Assembly: GCF_000420385.1 (NCBI RefSeq)
Contig: NZ_ATUV01000001.1
Location: 1-64,000, forward strand
Length of the DNA stretch: 64,000 nt
DNA from: Hippea alviniae EP5-r
GTDB taxonomy: Bacteria > Campylobacterota_A > Desulfurellia > Desulfurellales > Hippeaceae
Direction: 5' to 3'
In this document: positions 61,473 to 64,000 of the stretch, in pieces
How the letters are laid out: the number at the start of each line of letters is the position of its first letter
How positions within the stretch are numbered: position 1 is the stretch's first letter
Position numbers and translations under genes: made by a program
The notes under the pieces: generated by a model
Seen by the model: only the letters and a program-made list of their open reading frames with translations
Databases searched by the model: none
Told to the model about the DNA's origin: nothing

Positions 61473-62310
61473 GAAGTTTCTTAATATGATAAAATTTGAG
61501 CATACGATATTTGCTCTGCCATTTGCGTATGTTGGTATGATTATGGGATTTGAGAATGGTTTCTCTTTTAAAGTGGCTTTACTTGTTACGATTGCTATGG
61601 CTTCAGCAAGAAGCACGGCTATGGCTTTGAATAGGATCATAGATTTAAAATACGATGCTTTGAACGAAAGGACAAAAAACAGAGAATTACCATCTGGAAA
61701 GATAAAGCTTAGGGATGCGTATATTTTTACATTTGTATCTGTTGTTATATTTGAGCTTTCTGCTTATCTGATAAACGATTTGGCGTTTAAACTCTCTCCT
61801 GTTGCTCTGTTTTTTCTTATCACATACTCATACACAAAGCGTTTTACATCCCTTTGTCATCTCTATCTTGGCGCAACCGATGCCATAGCACCGCTTGGTG
61901 GCTATGTAGCTGCAAGTGGAAGATTGGATGCACCTATCTGGCTGCTTGCTGGGTTTGTTATGTTCTGGATAGCAGGCTTTGACATACTCTATTCACTTCA
62001 AGATAGGGAGTTTGATAAAGAGTATGGGTTGCACTCTATACCTGTAAGTTTTGGTATCAATGGTGCTTTATGGACAGCAAGACTGTTTCATTTAATAGGT
62101 TTTGGTTTTCTTATTCTTAGCATGATTAAGTTTAATTTAAGTTATGTATCGTTTGTTGGAGCTTTGATTGTCTCTGTTTTGCTTTTTGTTGAGCATAAGC
62201 TTGTTGACCCAAATGACCCTAAGAAGATTAACCTTGCCTTTTTCAATATGAACAGTTATATTAGCATTGTATTATTCTTTACATTTTTGGTAGGTAAGTG
62301 TTATGGATGA
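61459..62310 (+). CDS. UbiA-family polyprenyltransferase (MqnP/UbiA-like)
   Basis: 283 aa from ATG 61459 (AAGGATAGG just upstream; ATG 61438 is the alternative and adds 7 residues). Two Asp-rich prenyl-diphosphate motifs: NRIIDLKYDALNERTKNREL (N-x3-D-x3-D) and SLQDREFDKEYG (D-x3-D), in a protein of ~8 membrane segments. The sequence type is that of 4-hydroxybenzoate prenyltransferases, also used as MqnP in futalosine menaquinone synthesis. With the UbiD homologue at 16496 the second reading is attractive for an anaerobe, but that is inference. Confidence 0.88.
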   Translation: MSSLKKFLNMIKFEHTIFALPFAYVGMIMGFENGFSFKVALLVTIAMASARSTAMALNRIIDLKYDALNERTKNRELPSGKIKLRDAYIFTFVSVVIFELSAYLINDLAFKLSPVALFFLITYSYTKRFTSLCHLYLGATDAIAPLGGYVAASGRLDAPIWLLAGFVMFWIAGFDILYSLQDREFDKEYGLHSIPVSFGINGALWTARLFHLIGFGFLILSMIKFNLSYVSFVGALIVSVLLFVEHKLVDPNDPKKINLAFFNMNSYISIVLFFTFLVGKCYG

Positions 62311-62863
62311 TGAGAAAAGAGGGTCAAGAAGGATAAGAAATAGGGTTTCCTTGTTTTATAGGTGTGTGGGTGAAAATGAGTTGGAAGATGTGAAGGATGA
62401 GATTTATCATACAGTTGAACCTGAAGATTCGTTTAGTTTTTTTATGTCTTTAAATAGGCTTGATTCGAGTTTTGACAATTTGAACAAGGCTTTTGTTCTT
62501 ATGATGAAGCAGATGGATGCAAAACTCAACTATATCATCGATTTGTTAAGAGGAGGCGATGAGTTTGACGAGCTTAAGGGATTTAGGCAAACATATAGCT
62601 GTGATATATCAAGTGGTGGTATCTCTTTTATTACAGAGAATAGCTGTAAGATTGGCGATAAGGTATTTATGAAGATATTTTTGCCCATTGCAACACACTA
62701 TACAATTAGGGCTTTGGGCGAGATTGTTGGTGAGAGCAAAAGGGATTCTAAGAATTGCTATAGCGTTGAATTTACCGACATAACAAACCAGAATAGGGAA
62801 CTGATAATACACTATATGATATTTGTTGAAAGAAAGATGGCAAAGGATAGACTGAATGAGTAG
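62303..62863 (+). CDS. PilZ-domain protein
   Basis: 186 aa. An N-terminal basic segment (EKRGSRRIRNRV) and helical region, then a PilZ-type barrel (~85-175) with TYSCDISSGGISFITENSCKIGD, corresponding to the (D/N)xSxxG motif, and VEFTDITNQNRELIIHYMIFVERK. The RxxxR half of the c-di-GMP site would have to come from the N-terminal RRIRNR, as in some split arrangements, so ligand binding is plausible but unproven. It overlaps its neighbours by 8 bases at both ends. Confidence 0.8.
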   Translation: MDDEKRGSRRIRNRVSLFYRCVGENELEDVKDEIYHTVEPEDSFSFFMSLNRLDSSFDNLNKAFVLMMKQMDAKLNYIIDLLRGGDEFDELKGFRQTYSCDISSGGISFITENSCKIGDKVFMKIFLPIATHYTIRALGEIVGESKRDSKNCYSVEFTDITNQNRELIIHYMIFVERKMAKDRLNE

Positions 62864-63257
62864 TTTTTGGATTTTGCAGATAATATTTGACCTTGCCGTT
62901 GCGGGTTATATTCTTGCAACAAAGTATTTTGAGAAGAAGGAGAAGGAGAGTCTTTTAAGGTTAATAGAGAGTTTGCGCAACTTGGTTGAGAAGCAGAAGC
63001 AGTTAATAGACATAGCAAACTCAAGAATAAACGAGCATCAGGATAGACTGGCAAGGATACTTGAAGATATAAGAAAGAAAAATATGCTTCTGACTGAACT
63101 TTTGACCACAATAAAGAACAAGAGTTATGAAGATGAGATGAAGCTTGAAATAATAAGGTTAAAAAACAGTGGTAAGAGTGTTGATGAGATAGCAAAAAAG
63201 CTTAAAATGAGCAAAGGTGAAGTTGAATTAATTTTAAAACTATACGAGGGGGAATAG
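62856..63257 (+). CDS. Membrane-anchored coiled-coil protein with C-terminal HTH-like segment
   Basis: 133 aa. One N-terminal membrane segment (WILQIIFDLAVAGYILATKYF), a coiled coil (~25-85), and a C-terminal part IRLKNSGKSVDEIAKKLKMSKGEVELILKLY that reads like a helix-turn-helix of the sigma70 region 4/DUF2802-DUF6115 sort. Function unknown. Similar small proteins occur near flagellar or PilZ genes; here it follows a PilZ gene. It ends 4 bases before glnB. Confidence 0.77.
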   Translation: MSSFWILQIIFDLAVAGYILATKYFEKKEKESLLRLIESLRNLVEKQKQLIDIANSRINEHQDRLARILEDIRKKNMLLTELLTTIKNKSYEDEMKLEIIRLKNSGKSVDEIAKKLKMSKGEVELILKLYEGE

Positions 63258-63261
63258 GTAA

Positions 63262-63600
<339 letters not shown>

Positions 63601-64000
63601 ATGGATGATTTCAAAGAAGTCAAAAAGAGAGAAAAAGAGAAGCTGTTTGAAAAACTCAAACAGTGCAACAGATTAAGAAAAAGGGTAAGGTATGTAGTCA
63701 AAGCTCATACCGATTGGGTTGATAAGATTCTTATCGAGTATTTAAATAAATTTAACCTTCCCAAGAAGTTTACCGTTTTGGGTGTAGGTGGTTACGGTAG
63801 AAGGCAACTCAATCCGGCTTCCGATATAGATATTCTAATACTATCCGAAGAAAAGGGCGATAGATTTGAAGAACTTGTGAGGGGGATTTACGACCTTTTC
63901 TATTTTTTAGGGTATGAGTGTTCTGTCGGTTTTAGAAGTGTTGATGAGACTATAGAAGATGCTCTGAGAGACGATACGATAATGACATCGCTTTTAGATG
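63601..64000 (+). CDS. glnD: PII uridylyltransferase GlnD, N-terminal part (runs past the window)
   Basis: An open frame from ATG 63601, directly after the glnB stop, to the window end (133 codons, no stop). LGVGGYGRRQLNPASDIDILIL (from ~61) is the nucleotidyltransferase active site G-G-x-G-R...P-x-SDxDxLxL of GlnD. It adds or removes UMP on the PII Tyr according to glutamine level. The downstream HD and ACT domains lie outside the window. Adjacent to its substrate gene glnB. Confidence 0.93.
   Translation, partial: MDDFKEVKKREKEKLFEKLKQCNRLRKRVRYVVKAHTDWVDKILIEYLNKFNLPKKFTVLGVGGYGRRQLNPASDIDILILSEEKGDRFEELVRGIYDLFYFLGYECSVGFRSVDETIEDALRDDTIMTSLLD

Overview
The window is a gene-dense, low-GC bacterial chromosome segment. 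It opens inside the 3' end of a 23S rRNA gene and closes inside glnD. The organism looks like a Gram-negative, anaerobic, thermophile-like bacterium: there is an outer-membrane porin with signal peptide and terminal Phe, meso-DAP-type MurE, RseP, a monomeric isocitrate dehydrogenase, a four-subunit 2-oxoglutarate:ferredoxin oxidoreductase, several acyl-CoA ligases and CoA-transferases, and a bacterial STT3/PglB-type oligosaccharyltransferase. This set would suit a Desulfurellaceae/Hippea-like lineage, but that placement is inference from gene content only.

Layout. 1-772: end of an rRNA operon (23S, 5S, tRNA-Met). 846-2823: fapA-like DUF342 gene (minus) and tRNA-Leu. 2923-6286: NAD operon nadA-nadC-amidase-nadE, with the glutaminase and synthetase parts of NAD synthetase as separate genes. 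6332-7054: tRNA-Arg and a two-gene operon of a small unknown protein plus a degenerate serine-recombinase domain. 7086-12681: two divergent CoA-transferase loci. One is a single-chain propionate/acetate-type enzyme. The other is a five-gene unit: two unrecognised proteins, a glutaconate-CoA-transferase-like pair and a zinc-ribbon protein. Its promoter holds a perfect 9+9 bp palindrome between -35 and -10. 12678-24194: a 12-gene, tightly packed minus-strand run (M50 protease, AmrS, hpt, PP-loop protein, prfA, ychF, ribF, UbiD, a gene remnant, nitroreductase, recG, omega-amidase-like). 24386-30663: icd, korDABC, speE. 30727-32591: porin and a heptad-repeat protein (minus). 32897-37801: aminotransferase and two acyl-CoA ligases. 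38008-38894: a toxin-antitoxin patch with a hicA-like remnant, an intact relBE-like pair and an orphan antitoxin. 38881-51148: murE-murF-mraY-murD-ftsW, a phosphatase, murI, hisH, hisA, a metallo-beta-lactamase-fold protein, an FAH-family protein and the STT3/PglB homologue. 51187-63257: rpsB leader, rpsB-tsf-pyrH-frr-uppS-cdsA-dxr-rseP-ispG, then TPR protein, lytic transglycosylase, pgsA, UbiA-type prenyltransferase, PilZ protein and a membrane/coiled-coil/HTH-like protein. 63262-end: glnB and the start of glnD.

How the genes work together. icd and korDABC carry out adjacent steps of the TCA cycle (isocitrate, 2-oxoglutarate, succinyl-CoA, reduced ferredoxin). The CoA-transferases and acyl-CoA ligases would activate organic acids to feed it. 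The UbiD and UbiA homologues, far apart here, could both belong to menaquinone synthesis. Most genes overlap or abut, so the few gene-free stretches (8751-9217, 31921-32171, 32592-32896, 37802-38119) stand out. They hold promoters, palindromes and decayed genes.
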